Shown: positions 1 through 7,779, numbered from the stretch's first letter. The stretch is DNA of 12,029 nucleotides from CAZAQS01 sp964486825 (GCA_964486825.1 CAZAQS010000139.1:1-12029); one strand, 5' to 3'. A program made the numbers and translations. Notes: a model not told the origin generated them from the letters alone.

Positions 1-355
1 GCTTGAACATATGGTCGGTGGTATCGATATGCTCACATCCAGCCAGGTGACCCCAACGAATGGAGTTAATGATGTATCGGATACCTAGCGAAGGGGCATC
101 GGGCAGCGAGACTGGATAGGCAGCATCGAGCTGAGAGAAACGGACCCCGTAGCGATCCATCTTCTCTCTTAAAGCAAGCGGGTCTTCGGTCAAGGAAACA
201 TGGGGTTGGTAGCCCAGACCATGTAACCAGCTTACGCCATCGATCGTGCCGCATTCGATATAATGGACATCGTTACGCTGTGCCCATTCCAGGCACTTTT
301 CAAAGTTCCAATAAGAGCTGTTAAAGGCGTCGGTATGAAATCCTATTTCGATCAT
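1..355 (-). CDS. Sugar phosphate isomerase/epimerase family protein, partial (N-terminal 118 residues; runs off the left edge)
   Basis: The reading frame opens with ATG at 353-355 and stays open to the window edge, so only the first 118 residues are visible. A good ribosome binding site (GGGAGG, 7 nt before the ATG) supports this start. The protein begins MIEIGFHTDAFNS and continues with alternating strand/helix segments (FEKCLEWAQRNDVHYIECG, REKMDRYGVRFSQLDAAYP, then GCEHIDTTDH near the visible end). This is the beta/alpha layout of the xylose isomerase-like TIM barrel (AP_endonuc_2) family of sugar isomerases and epimerases. The metal-ligand residues of this family lie in the second half and are outside the window, so activity cannot be judged. 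It starts 163 bp downstream of the sugar-binding protein stop, behind a strong stem-loop, and is probably read by passage through that stem-loop or from its own promoter. It would be the third enzyme of this fold in the locus. Confidence 0.8.
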   Translation of the reverse strand, partial: MIEIGFHTDAFNSSYWNFEKCLEWAQRNDVHYIECGTIDGVSWLHGLGYQPHVSLTEDPLALREKMDRYGVRFSQLDAAYPVSLPDAPSLGIRYIINSIRWGHLAGCEHIDTTDHMFK

Positions 356-422
356 ACTGGTTCCTCCCATTCAATGGACCGGGTTGCCGTCCGACTGAGA
401 ATCCGGCCGGCCTGATAAACCA

Positions 423-459
423 GGCGGGCCTACCGCTCACAGGAGCGGTAGGCCGCGCC
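423..459 (-). terminator. Strong intercistronic stem-loop, probable (leaky or bidirectional) terminator
   Basis: A perfect 12-bp stem (427-438 GGCCTACCGCTC with 443-454 GAGCGGTAGGCC) has a 4-nt loop. It extends by four more pairs (423-426 with 456-459) after one bulged G at 455. It sits 60 bp past the stop of the binding-protein gene and 67 bp before the next start. In the minus direction the tract after the stem is weak (TGGTTTATC); in the plus direction it is TTTT at 460-463. It could be a terminator for the transporter transcript, or a 3'-end stabilising hairpin that raises the level of binding-protein mRNA over the downstream isomerase. Confidence 0.6.
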
Positions 460-477
460 TTTTAGATCACACTTCTT

Positions 478-501
478 CTAGCGCTAGTTGCAGGCTAGCC
501 T
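478..501. repeat. Two adjacent perfect 10-bp palindromes
   Basis: CTAGCGCTAG (478-487) and AGGCTAGCCT (492-501) are each perfect 10-bp palindromes and are separated by 4 nt (TTGC). They fall directly after the stop of the binding-protein gene, before the larger stem-loop. They may form small hairpins in the mRNA or be a protein site; nothing in the sequence decides between these. Confidence 0.5.
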
Positions 502-518
502 AGAATTTTATTACGAGT

Positions 519-1799
519 TTATCTGCCACCCCAGCGCTCGGGGAATCCTGGCATTTCTTCACAACCGCACAGAGCGTAGTGAAGCGGGGGCATGTTGGGC
601 TGCAGGTAGCGGTCCAGGTTCTCAGCCGTAATAACAGGTTGAGGCAGGGTCCACTTCTTCTGAACCGGTTCACCATTCAGGATTTGCAGGGCCGCGATGA
701 CGGGTGTGCGCCACTGGTAGGTGGGGAAGGTCGGGGCGGTAGCGGTCAGGCCGGCATCTTTCCATTTCTGCAGGTAGTCCTGCTGATCCTCGCCTACCAT
801 GATGGGATAGGGTTCGCCGCGATCCTCGAAGGCCTCGATTGCTGCAACGGCAGTTGCACCTGCATCCATCCAGATGGCGTCAATCTTCCCGAAGCGGTCC
901 AGGTAATCGTCGACAATTGCCTTGACTTTAGTGTTGTCGCCTTCACCAAATTCAACACCGACGACGGTCAGGTTTGAATTTTCAAATTCAGCTTTGGCAG
1001 AGGCCCAACGCTGTTCCAGTACGTCCACGCCCGGCAAGATTCGCAGGGCAAGCACGTTTCCACCATTCGGTAGATTTTCTTTAATAAAGGTCGCGCCATC
1101 ATACCCGAAGAGATAACCACCGATCGGGCGAATGAAGCTGACCGGGCAGTCTGTAAGCACACCACGATCGAAGACAATCACAGGCAGCTGCGTGCAGGCA
1201 GCTTCTACAGCGGGGGTCAGAGCAGCTGTAGTGTTGGGCGATACAATTAAGACATCGCAGTTGCCACTGGCCACAAGGTCCTCAATATCTGAAATCTGCT
1301 TGTTGTCCGAACCTTCAGCGTCCACATGTATCCATTCTGTAATCTCAGGGTGCAACTCAACTTCAGCCTGCATCGTGTTGTAACCTACCACGCGCCAGGG
1401 GTTGTTAACGCCGGCGTTTGAAAAGCAGATTGTATAGGGACCTTCTTTCTGGTATTGCGAGGTGTCAACCGGATTATCGATCAGATATTGTTCCCAGGGC
1501 CTGCCTTCCGGTCCCATTGGCTGAACGTTGGCAGTGCGGAACTCGATATCCTGGGCCATTTCTGCTGCATTAAAGAACTCCATAGCCACAGCCGCTTTCT
1601 CACCCTCCAGGGCTCCAGAAGCAGCCGGGGCAGCCGGTTCAGCTGGTTCAGCCGGTTCAGCGGGGGCAGCCGGTTCGGCCGGTTCAGCGGGCGCTGGTGA
1701 CACAGGTGTTGCTGGGGTAGAGCAGGCTGAAAGGATCATGGACATTGATATCAGCACAAACAGTACCAGACTTACGTTGTACTTAAGTTTTCCAGACAT
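519..1799 (-). CDS. Sugar ABC transporter substrate-binding lipoprotein (CUT2 / periplasmic-binding protein type 1)
   Basis: 426 residues. This is the extracytoplasmic receptor that delivers sugar to the two permeases encoded just upstream. A signal peptide (residues 1-25) ends in the lipobox LSAC, with Cys26 as the lipid-anchored residue. A low-complexity Pro/Ala/Glu tether (about 29-61) follows, then the binding domain (about 121-400) with typical family segments: the first strand YTICFSNAGVNNPW, DIEDLVASGNCDVLIVSPN (171-189), PVIVFDRG (206-213), and the second lobe from GGNVLALRILPG (246-257) on to IDAIWMDAG and MVGEDQQ. The C-terminus carries a CGC motif (411-413), with further cysteines at 125, 181, 202 and 218; disulfides are possible in an exported protein. 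The start is backed by GGAGGAG about 8 nt upstream. Unusually, the gene is the last of the transporter set, 180 bp after the permease, so it may have its own expression control. The ligand cannot be named from sequence; a pentose, hexose or cyclitol is plausible. Confidence 0.92.
   Translation of the reverse strand: MSGKLKYNVSLVLFVLISMSMILSACSTPATPVSPAPAEPAEPAAPAEPAEPAEPAAPAASGALEGEKAAVAMEFFNAAEMAQDIEFRTANVQPMGPEGRPWEQYLIDNPVDTSQYQKEGPYTICFSNAGVNNPWRVVGYNTMQAEVELHPEITEWIHVDAEGSDNKQISDIEDLVASGNCDVLIVSPNTTAALTPAVEAACTQLPVIVFDRGVLTDCPVSFIRPIGGYLFGYDGATFIKENLPNGGNVLALRILPGVDVLEQRWASAKAEFENSNLTVVGVEFGEGDNTKVKAIVDDYLDRFGKIDAIWMDAGATAVAAIEAFEDRGEPYPIMVGEDQQDYLQKWKDAGLTATAPTFPTYQWRTPVIAALQILNGEPVQKKWTLPQPVITAENLDRYLQPNMPPLHYALCGCEEMPGFPERWGGR
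1622..1690. repeat. Imperfect 9-bp tandem repeat encoding the PAE/PAA tether of the binding protein
   Basis: Variants of the 9-mer CAGCCGGTT repeat in phase with the reading frame and encode Pro-Ala-Glu or Pro-Ala-Ala triplets on the minus strand (residues about 36-60 of the lipoprotein). The units differ by single bases (for example gct for gcc and cgg for tcg), so the array has partly diverged but could still change length by slippage without breaking the frame. Confidence 0.75.
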
Positions 1800-1979
1800 G
1801 GATTGTTCTCCTCCAAAATTTGGTTTAAAGGTTATTTACCAGTGGTCAGATCAATATTTGGTTTAGCTTTCGTTTGACTCGTTTATCTGTCGTGCACCTC
1901 CTTTATGCTGTCACATTCGCCCGGATGGCAGGGAAAGCTCTTTTGAACATACCGGGGAAGCGCAACCTAGTGATTTTTT
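1800..1979 (-). other. 180-bp leader between the permease and binding-protein genes, with an orphan ribosome-binding-like site
   Basis: No gene is seen here. The minus strand carries AAAGGAGGTG (plus 1895-1904), an almost ideal Shine-Dalgarno sequence about 95 nt before the binding-protein ATG, but no ATG, GTG or TTG follows it at a usable distance. The working site for the binding protein is a second GGAGGAG next to its ATG. No convincing -35/-10 pair was found. The length of the gap contrasts with the 7-12 bp gaps among the other transporter genes and suggests separate control, such as mRNA processing or an internal promoter. Confidence 0.4.
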
Positions 1980-2981
1980 CTATTTGTTTTTCCGGGATCC
2001 CAGGGCTGCATAGGCCACTGCTCCGATAATGATTAACCCCTGTACGGCATCCCGGACCGGTTTTGGCAGTCCAAGCAGGTTAAGCAGGTTGAAGAGGGCT
2101 TCGAGGGTTAAGGCGCCAGCCATGGCAGCCGGTACAGAACCACGCCCACCCAATAGGACCGCTCCACCTAAGACTGCCGCGGAGATCGACTGCATTTCCA
2201 GGCCATCTCCAGCGGTGGTCGTGACTCCTCCGAACCCACCCACGAGCACGCCCGCGATGATAGCAAATACCGAGGAGAAGATAAAAGCGATAATGCGCAC
2301 TTTGCGGACTTTGACGCCGGATAGGCCTGCCGCAGTTGGATTGTCGCCAATGGCTTTAATCTGGCGTCCTAGATTGGTTAGGTGAAAAACATAGTAGGCT
2401 ATGAAACCTACCACCAGTAAAATGATCACCGCATAAGGCAAGCGGCCGATCAAGGGAAGATCGTTGATGAAACCCCGCCCAAAAAGACGGAAATTATCGG
2501 TCAGATACCCGCGCGGAGCTCCCCCAGACCAATATAAGCCTGCTCCACGTAAGATGAGCATCATTCCCAAAGTGGCGATCAGCGATGGAACTTTCAGATA
2601 GCTCACGGCAAAACCGTTCACAAGGCCCACTACCCCGCCGACTGCCAGCAGGGTTAAGATGGTCGGGTAGACGTTTCCAGGATCATTATTGATTAACAAA
2701 GCTGCCGCAATCACCACGAAGGATACAAGCGAGCCGACGGATAAATCGAAGCCACCGGATACGATCACAAACAGCTGGCCCGTAGCCAGAATCACCAGGG
2801 GAGCTGAGCGACGCAGGAACTGTAGGAAGCCTTCCGTCGTTAAAAAATTCGGGTTGAGCAAACCCACTGCCAAGAAGATCCCGATGAATACGGGAAAGAT
2901 GGGGGGAGTACGGCGGATTTGCTCCCAAATGCGAGCCGGGATCGTCTTTACCGTTGAGGGAATATGAGTTATTTCCGTCAT
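1980..2981 (-). CDS. Sugar ABC transporter permease (BPD_transp_2, RbsC-like), first of two
   Basis: 333 residues. This is an inner-membrane channel subunit of a CUT2-type importer. Hydrophobic segments run the length of the protein from about residue 28 to 327. Family hallmarks are present: the membrane motif GGFDLSVG (76-83), the cytoplasmic coupling loop AIGDNPTAAGLSGV (210-223) that contacts the ATPase, and GGAVLLGGRGSV (272-283). A short soluble N-terminus (1-25) precedes the first membrane span. The gene begins 12 bp after the stop of the other permease, with an AAGGA site before its ATG, so the two are translated from one message. It differs clearly from the neighbouring permease, which implies a heterodimeric channel rather than the homodimer common in ribose systems. 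It is followed by a 180-bp gap and then the binding-protein gene. Confidence 0.93.
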   Translation of the reverse strand: MTEITHIPSTVKTIPARIWEQIRRTPPIFPVFIGIFLAVGLLNPNFLTTEGFLQFLRRSAPLVILATGQLFVIVSGGFDLSVGSLVSFVVIAAALLINNDPGNVYPTILTLLAVGGVVGLVNGFAVSYLKVPSLIATLGMMLILRGAGLYWSGGAPRGYLTDNFRLFGRGFINDLPLIGRLPYAVIILLVVGFIAYYVFHLTNLGRQIKAIGDNPTAAGLSGVKVRKVRIIAFIFSSVFAIIAGVLVGGFGGVTTTAGDGLEMQSISAAVLGGAVLLGGRGSVPAAMAGALTLEALFNLLNLLGLPKPVRDAVQGLIIIGAVAYAALGSRKNK

Positions 2982-2993
2982 GGATCCGTCCTT

Positions 2994-3980
2994 CTAAGAG
3001 GCCTCACGGCGGGAACGTAACGTATAGCTTGCAACAGCCAGAATGATTATCGAACCACGCAAGACCTGCTTGAGGAAGGTATCTACACCTAATTGGTTAA
3101 AAAGGGTGTCGAGGATACCAAAGATGATTACGCCGGCGATAGTACCTGCCACTCCACCCCGCCCACCTGACAGAGCCGTGCCGCCTACCACGGTGGCAGC
3201 GATGGATTCTAGGTCATACAAGCCATCCGGTCCTACCCATGGAGCTCCAGAGCGAAGGCGGCTAACCACGAATAAGCCTGTCAATACCGCCGTCACACTG
3301 CAGAAGATATGCGCCAGGATCAGGATTCGGTCTGTCCGCAGACCAGAAAGACGTGACACCTCTACGTTTCCACCCACCCCATACAAATGCGACCCAAATT
3401 TGGTTCGCTGTAAGATAAAACCTCCCAGAAAAGCTACCGCCAACAGGATCAGCACGGATATCGGAACAAGGCCAATGGCACCGTATCCAAAGGTCTGGAA
3501 GCTGGAGGGCACGGCCCCGGCGAAGTTCGAGAAGCTGGCGTTGAGAATGCCTTTCAGCACCAGCCCAACACCCAATGTGGCGATAAATGCGTTTACCTTT
3601 AACTTCGTGATGATCAGACCGTTGAACAGGCCGATCACCACTCCGATCAGCAGCACCACAACTACAGCCATGGGTACCCTGGCAGGGTCGCCCTGCATCA
3701 GAAAGGAGGCCATAACAGCAGTAACGCTAACCGTATATGCAACCGATAGATCGATGGATGCCCCGATCATGACGAAAGTTTGGCCGATTGCCACAATGCC
3801 CAGCGCCACGGAACGAATGAGGATATTGGTCAGGATGGTTGGAGAGATCATTTGGCCCCTGGCGAAGAACTGGTCCAGGAGGATCCCCACGACAAAGATA
3901 GCCACCAAGAAATAATAGACTGGTGGGATACGTAAGCTCTGAACGCGCTTTTGGAAGACGGATAGGCTGGTCGTGGTCAT
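2994..3980 (-). CDS. Sugar ABC transporter permease (BPD_transp_2, RbsC-like), second of two
   Basis: 328 residues. Partner channel subunit to the permease directly downstream. The protein is hydrophobic from about residue 20 to 320. It shows the family motif in the form GASIDLSV (73-80), where the usual GG is AS, the coupling-loop region GVGGNVEVSRLSGL (201-214), and the conserved block LESIAATVVGGTALSGGRGG (257-276). The C-terminus is short, basic and cytoplasmic (LRSRREAS). The gene starts only 7 bp after the ATPase stop, with AAGGAG about 10 nt before the ATG, so it is tightly coupled to the ATPase gene. Its sequence is diverged from the second permease, consistent with a heterodimer. No frameshift or truncation is seen. 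Confidence 0.93.
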   Translation of the reverse strand: MTTTSLSVFQKRVQSLRIPPVYYFLVAIFVVGILLDQFFARGQMISPTILTNILIRSVALGIVAIGQTFVMIGASIDLSVAYTVSVTAVMASFLMQGDPARVPMAVVVVLLIGVVIGLFNGLIITKLKVNAFIATLGVGLVLKGILNASFSNFAGAVPSSFQTFGYGAIGLVPISVLILLAVAFLGGFILQRTKFGSHLYGVGGNVEVSRLSGLRTDRILILAHIFCSVTAVLTGLFVVSRLRSGAPWVGPDGLYDLESIAATVVGGTALSGGRGGVAGTIAGVIIFGILDTLFNQLGVDTFLKQVLRGSIIILAVASYTLRSRREAS

Positions 3981-3987
3981 ATAACCA

Positions 3988-5598
3988 TTACTCCTTCTCT
4001 ACCCCTGCAAGCACGTGGGAAAGCTTTCCATCTCCATTCTCGTGGCCGGTGGCGAGGAGCATGATATCAGCTTCGTTTGAGTTTGCAGGAAGCTCCCCTG
4101 CGATCGCTCCATCCCACATCACTACGATACGATCGCTCATTCCGAGGATTTCCGGCAGCTCAGAGGAGATCATCAGAATGGCTGCCCCAGCTTTTGCCAG
4201 ATCGCGGATCATTTCATGGATGCTGGCTTTGGCTTCCACGTCGATACCTCGGGTGGGCTCATCAAATATCATGATTTTGGCGTTGGAGGCCAACCATTTG
4301 GCCAGCACTACTTTTTGCTGGTTGCCACCACTCAAATACTGCACTTCCTGGTCGGGGCCGGCTCCACGCACGTCTACCTTTTTAGTTAATGTAGGTACCA
4401 GGGACGGAGAGCCGTTTACGCCATCCTTCATGACCCGCGTCAAGACCCGCTGAAGAGAGCGGATCGTTACCAGGATATTATCTCGTAACGGCTGGTTCGG
4501 TAGGATCCCTTCGGTCTTCCGGTCTTCCGTTACAAATCCCATTTGGTGCCTGATGGCTTGGTCCGGGGATACGATGGCTATGCTTTTACCAATGATTTCA
4601 ACCTCACCTTTCTTGAAAGGCTGCACGCCAAACAAAGCCTCGGCCAGCTCGGTGCGTCCTGAGCCTTGCAATCCGGCTACCCCCACAATTTCTCCAGCAC
4701 GCAGCTCCAGGTTTATATCCTTGAGGATATGATTGGAGGCATTTTTAACCCGCAGCATGGTCCGCCCCATTTCCTCCGGCGTAGCAAGGGGTGGAAAATA
4801 ATGGTCAAGGACGCGGCCCACCATCATGCGGACCACATCCTGAGGTCCTACCACTCCAGCCGGGACGGTGTCCACAAGACGACCATCCTTCAGGACCGTG
4901 ATTACATCAGCGATATCGAAGACCTCCACCAGACGGTGAGAAATAAAAATTAAGGCCATCCCGCGGGCCTTAAGTTTGGCAATTAAATCCGCCAGCATGT
5001 CTACTTCAGTGATGGTTAATGCTGCCGTGGGTTCATCCATGATCAGGATTTTAGCGTCGATAGAGATGGCTTTTGCAATCTCTACGATTTGCTGCTCTGC
5101 CACGGAGAGCGAGCTGAGCAAAGCTGTCGGAGAAACCATCTTTTCTGCCCCCAACTCTTTGAGAACCTGCACAGCTCTTTGATTCAGCTTACGGTTATCA
5201 ATTACCCCAAAACGGGCTGGCTCTCGTCCCAGAAATATATTCTGGGCTACCGTACGCTCAGGTAGCAGGTTTAATTCCTGATAAATGATACTGATGCCTT
5301 TCCTTTGAGCCTCGTCAGGGTGATTGAAGACCACTTTTTCATCTTGCAGTAGGATCTCTCCCTTATCGTAGTGATAAGCACCGACCATGATCTTCATTAA
5401 AGTGGATTTACCAGCGCCGTTTTCACCTACCACGGCATGGACTTCTCCCGGGTAAAATTTAGCCGAGACCTGATCGAGCGCAAGCACGCCGGGGAAGCGC
5501 TTGGTAATATCACGCACTTCCAGGAGTGGGATACGGGGGTCCGTTTCTTCCTGCTGGACCAGTACAGGATCACTCAATGGCTCGGTTTGTGGAAGCAT
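3988..5598 (-). CDS. Sugar ABC transporter ATP-binding protein with two ATPase domains (RbsA/MglA/XylG type)
   Basis: 536 residues. This is the energising subunit of the importer, on the cytoplasmic face. Two ABC domains lie in tandem. The first (about 24-262) has Walker A GENGAGKST (58-66), a Q-loop at YQE (106-108), signature LSVAEQQ (164-170), Walker B ILIMDEPTAAL (184-194) and switch His221. The second (about 278-515) has a degenerate Walker A, GLQGSGRTE (309-317), lacking the usual Lys, a full signature LSGGNQQK (422-429) and Walker B IMIFDEPTRGID (442-453). The degenerate second Walker A is the normal state for this sugar-importer subfamily, not damage. AAGGAG precedes the ATG. The gene sits 53 bp after the epimerase stop and 7 bp before the first permease. 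It commits the system to CUT2-type import, in which the sugar arrives unphosphorylated. A 6-bp hairpin (5647-5664) overlaps the stop of the gene before it. Confidence 0.95.
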   Translation of the reverse strand: MLPQTEPLSDPVLVQQEETDPRIPLLEVRDITKRFPGVLALDQVSAKFYPGEVHAVVGENGAGKSTLMKIMVGAYHYDKGEILLQDEKVVFNHPDEAQRKGISIIYQELNLLPERTVAQNIFLGREPARFGVIDNRKLNQRAVQVLKELGAEKMVSPTALLSSLSVAEQQIVEIAKAISIDAKILIMDEPTAALTITEVDMLADLIAKLKARGMALIFISHRLVEVFDIADVITVLKDGRLVDTVPAGVVGPQDVVRMMVGRVLDHYFPPLATPEEMGRTMLRVKNASNHILKDINLELRAGEIVGVAGLQGSGRTELAEALFGVQPFKKGEVEIIGKSIAIVSPDQAIRHQMGFVTEDRKTEGILPNQPLRDNILVTIRSLQRVLTRVMKDGVNGSPSLVPTLTKKVDVRGAGPDQEVQYLSGGNQQKVVLAKWLASNAKIMIFDEPTRGIDVEAKASIHEMIRDLAKAGAAILMISSELPEILGMSDRIVVMWDGAIAGELPANSNEADIMLLATGHENGDGKLSHVLAGVEKE

Positions 5599-5651
5599 GG
5601 ATTCATCTTCTCCTTGCAGCTTTCTCGAGCAGCTACCAGGTTCTCTGGGAG

Positions 5652-6527
5652 TTAAGAGACTCCCGGCAGCACATCGGGTTCATTAAGAAGCTGTCGTAAA
5701 AAGACCAGACCCTGTCTCGCCAGACTGTCCTGGTCTGGGGCAATTTCACGCCAAATGCAAACTGCGCGCGCGATCGACTTTACCTGGGGGGTGAATGACT
5801 CTATCACGACTGCCCCTCCATAACCAATTTCACGTAAAGCCCGAGCGATACCCGGCCAATTTACCTGGCCGGTGCCGGGAATACCGCGGTCATTCTCACA
5901 GGCGTGGAAATGGAAAACACGTTCGCCGGCTTTTCGTACTGCGGCATAGGAGTCCTTCTCTTCCAGATGCATATGGAATGTATCCAGGTGAAAGCCCAGG
6001 TGTGGGCTGCCTACATCTCTTATGAGCTTTAGGCCCTGCTCCACGATATTGATCATATCGGTTTCAAAACGATTGAGCGGCTCAAAGGCAAGCCGGACAC
6101 CATAATCGGCGGCGTATTCACACAACACAGCCAAACCCTCTACGGCAAGATTGTATTCACGTTGCCGGTCGTTTTCATCTTCCAAACGGGGTTTTCCGAC
6201 CGCCGAATACATCGGTCCACAAATCACCGGTGAGCTGACTTCAGAGGCGGCCTGAATCATCCAACGGATATAGTTTCTCGCATTTTGGCGTTCGCCTGCT
6301 TCGAAGCTGCTGATATTTCGACCGGGCCCAAACGCCCCGCACAGGATAGCGCTCATTTCGCTGTCCCTGAGTGCGGTCTTTAGTTTTGCGATATCCACAA
6401 GCTGAGGATCTTCCACTGCTATCTCAATCAAGTCGAAACCCATAGCCTTGACTTTTTCCACGAGATAAAGGTGCTTAGCAGTGGAGAATGGAGATTCCCA
6501 GATGAAGGTGTTTGCGCCCAGTCGCAT
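5652..6527 (-). CDS. TIM-barrel sugar isomerase/epimerase, D-tagatose/D-psicose 3-epimerase-like
   Basis: 291 residues. This is a metal-dependent sugar epimerase/isomerase of the AP_endonuc_2 TIM-barrel family, predicted cytoplasmic. The visible motifs match the ketose 3-epimerase subgroup: AFEPLNRFETDMIN (147-160), HLDTFHMHLEE (180-190), HFHACENDRGIPGTG (206-220) and VIESF (241-245). The expected metal ligands are Glu149, Asp182, His208 and Glu243, with Glu149 and Glu243 also the proton-shuttling pair. The spacing equals that known for Pseudomonas cichorii D-tagatose 3-epimerase, offset by three residues. All key residues are intact, so an active enzyme is expected. C3 epimerisation of a ketose is the best guess, but relatives also act on keto-sugars or inositol derivatives. 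It lies between the dehydrogenase (73 bp before it) and the transporter ATPase, so it probably acts on the imported sugar or its oxidised product. The start has a modest AAGGAA site. Confidence 0.87.
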   Translation of the reverse strand: MRLGANTFIWESPFSTAKHLYLVEKVKAMGFDLIEIAVEDPQLVDIAKLKTALRDSEMSAILCGAFGPGRNISSFEAGERQNARNYIRWMIQAASEVSSPVICGPMYSAVGKPRLEDENDRQREYNLAVEGLAVLCEYAADYGVRLAFEPLNRFETDMINIVEQGLKLIRDVGSPHLGFHLDTFHMHLEEKDSYAAVRKAGERVFHFHACENDRGIPGTGQVNWPGIARALREIGYGGAVVIESFTPQVKSIARAVCIWREIAPDQDSLARQGLVFLRQLLNEPDVLPGVS

Positions 6528-6600
6528 GAATGATTCCTTAATGTTTAATGCTTGATTGGACAGACTTTTCAGGTCATGGGTTCCTGATAAAGGCCCCTGC

Positions 6601-7767
6601 TTATGCCTGCAGGCTAACTTTCCGACCGCTCGCCACGGACTCTAGCCCAGCAGCCAGAACTTCTACCTCTTTAAGGCCATCATAAAAGTTCGGAGCAATA
6701 GCACTATGGGTTGCGATAGCTTGCATAAAGTCATAGACTGCGTGATGGAATTCATGCTCGTAACCGATGATATGCCCTGGCGGCCACCAGGCAGAAATAT
6801 ATTCATGCTGCCCACCTTCCGTGGCCAGTATTGTGCGAAAGCCCTGCGCATAAGCAGGATCGTCCCTCAGGAATAGTTTTAGCTCGTTCATCCGCTCAAG
6901 GTTGAAAATGAGACTGCCTTTACTGCCATAGATCTCGAAATAGTTATAGTTCTTGCGACCAGGGGCAAATCTAGAAGCCTCAAAGGAACCCAGCGCCCCG
7001 TTCTCGAACTCAGCCAGCAAGAACGCAGCATCGTCCACTGTCACTTCCCCTGTCTCGCCACCGGTGCCCGTACCTGCCGTGAAGGTGGCCGCGCCTGCAC
7101 CGGGTAAGGGGCGCTCACGGATGAATGTGGTTGCCATTGCGGTAACGGCTTTGATGTCTCCGACCAGGTAACGAGCCAGGTCGATAGAGTGAGAGTTCAA
7201 ATCTCCATGAGCTCCAAAACCGGCTGTCTCTTTTTGTAGATGCCAGGTCAGTGGAAACTGCGGATCGACAATCCAATCCTGTAGATAGGCACCTCGCCAG
7301 TGAAAGATCCGGCCAATCTGCCCTTCATCGATCAAGCGTTTTGCAAGGCGCACCGCCGGGCAGCGGCGGTAGTTGTGATTGAGATAATGGACGATACCAG
7401 CTTTATCGGCCTCTTCATACATCCGGCGCGCTTCTTCGACAGTAATTGCGAAGGGTTTTTCTAAGAAAATATGCTTCCCAGCCTTTGCAGCCGCAACAGC
7501 GATATCGTGATGCAGGTGCGTGGGAACGGAGATGTCTACAATATCTACATCGTGGCGCTCGACTACTTCCCGCCAATCGGTAGCTGTCTCTTCCCAACCC
7601 CAGCGGTGGGCAAATTCATCTAAACTCTGCTGGTCCTGTCCGCAAGCGACCTTTAATATCGGTTCGATCTCTAAATCAAAGAAACGCGGCGTATTAAGCC
7701 AGGCATTACTATGGGCTTTCCCCATGAACTTTGTTCCGATTATGGCGACATTCATTTTCTTTTTCAT
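6601..7767 (-). CDS. Gfo/Idh/MocA family NAD(P)-dependent oxidoreductase (levoglucosan-dehydrogenase-like pattern)
   Basis: 388 residues. Predicted soluble sugar dehydrogenase. The N-terminal Rossmann domain (about 5-130) has the nucleotide loop GTKFMGKAH (11-19) and the EKP motif (103-105) whose Lys is catalytic in the family. The C-terminal domain has HGDLNSHSIDLARYL (187-201), with Asp189 and His193 in the positions of the catalytic pair. Features recalled from levoglucosan dehydrogenase and relatives are present: NYRRCPAV (132-139), GAYLQDW (159-165), a Gly/Ala/Thr-rich insertion (about 221-241) before VTVDDA, and GRKNYNYFEIYGSKGS (270-285). This suggests C3 oxidation of a pyranose or anhydrosugar, but related enzymes oxidise inositols and other sugars, so the substrate is open. 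Its ribosome site (AGGAGAGG) overlaps the stop of the ROK gene, 12 bp upstream, showing translational coupling in one operon. The first of two nearby Met codons (1 and 5) is chosen because of spacing to that site. Confidence 0.9.
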   Translation of the reverse strand: MKKKMNVAIIGTKFMGKAHSNAWLNTPRFFDLEIEPILKVACGQDQQSLDEFAHRWGWEETATDWREVVERHDVDIVDISVPTHLHHDIAVAAAKAGKHIFLEKPFAITVEEARRMYEEADKAGIVHYLNHNYRRCPAVRLAKRLIDEGQIGRIFHWRGAYLQDWIVDPQFPLTWHLQKETAGFGAHGDLNSHSIDLARYLVGDIKAVTAMATTFIRERPLPGAGAATFTAGTGTGGETGEVTVDDAAFLLAEFENGALGSFEASRFAPGRKNYNYFEIYGSKGSLIFNLERMNELKLFLRDDPAYAQGFRTILATEGGQHEYISAWWPPGHIIGYEHEFHHAVYDFMQAIATHSAIAPNFYDGLKEVEVLAAGLESVASGRKVSLQA

Positions 7768-7779
7768 ATCTGGCCTCTC

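Noticed and set aside
445..452. 8-mer GCGGTAGG shared between the stem-loop at 423-459 and the leader at 11174-11181
   Set aside because: A single shared 8-mer is expected by chance at this window length; it is not enough to claim a repeat family.
3043..3915. Long plus-strand open frame (290 codons) opposite the second permease
   Set aside because: The minus-strand permease has clear family motifs, coupled spacing and a ribosome site; the plus frame is basic, Pro/Thr/Arg-rich shadow coding without recognisable domains.
4647..4673. Loss of the Walker A lysine in the second ATPase domain as a sign of a broken transporter
   Set aside because: The degenerate GxxGSGRTE form is the normal state in the RbsA/MglA-type subfamily, and all other motifs are intact.
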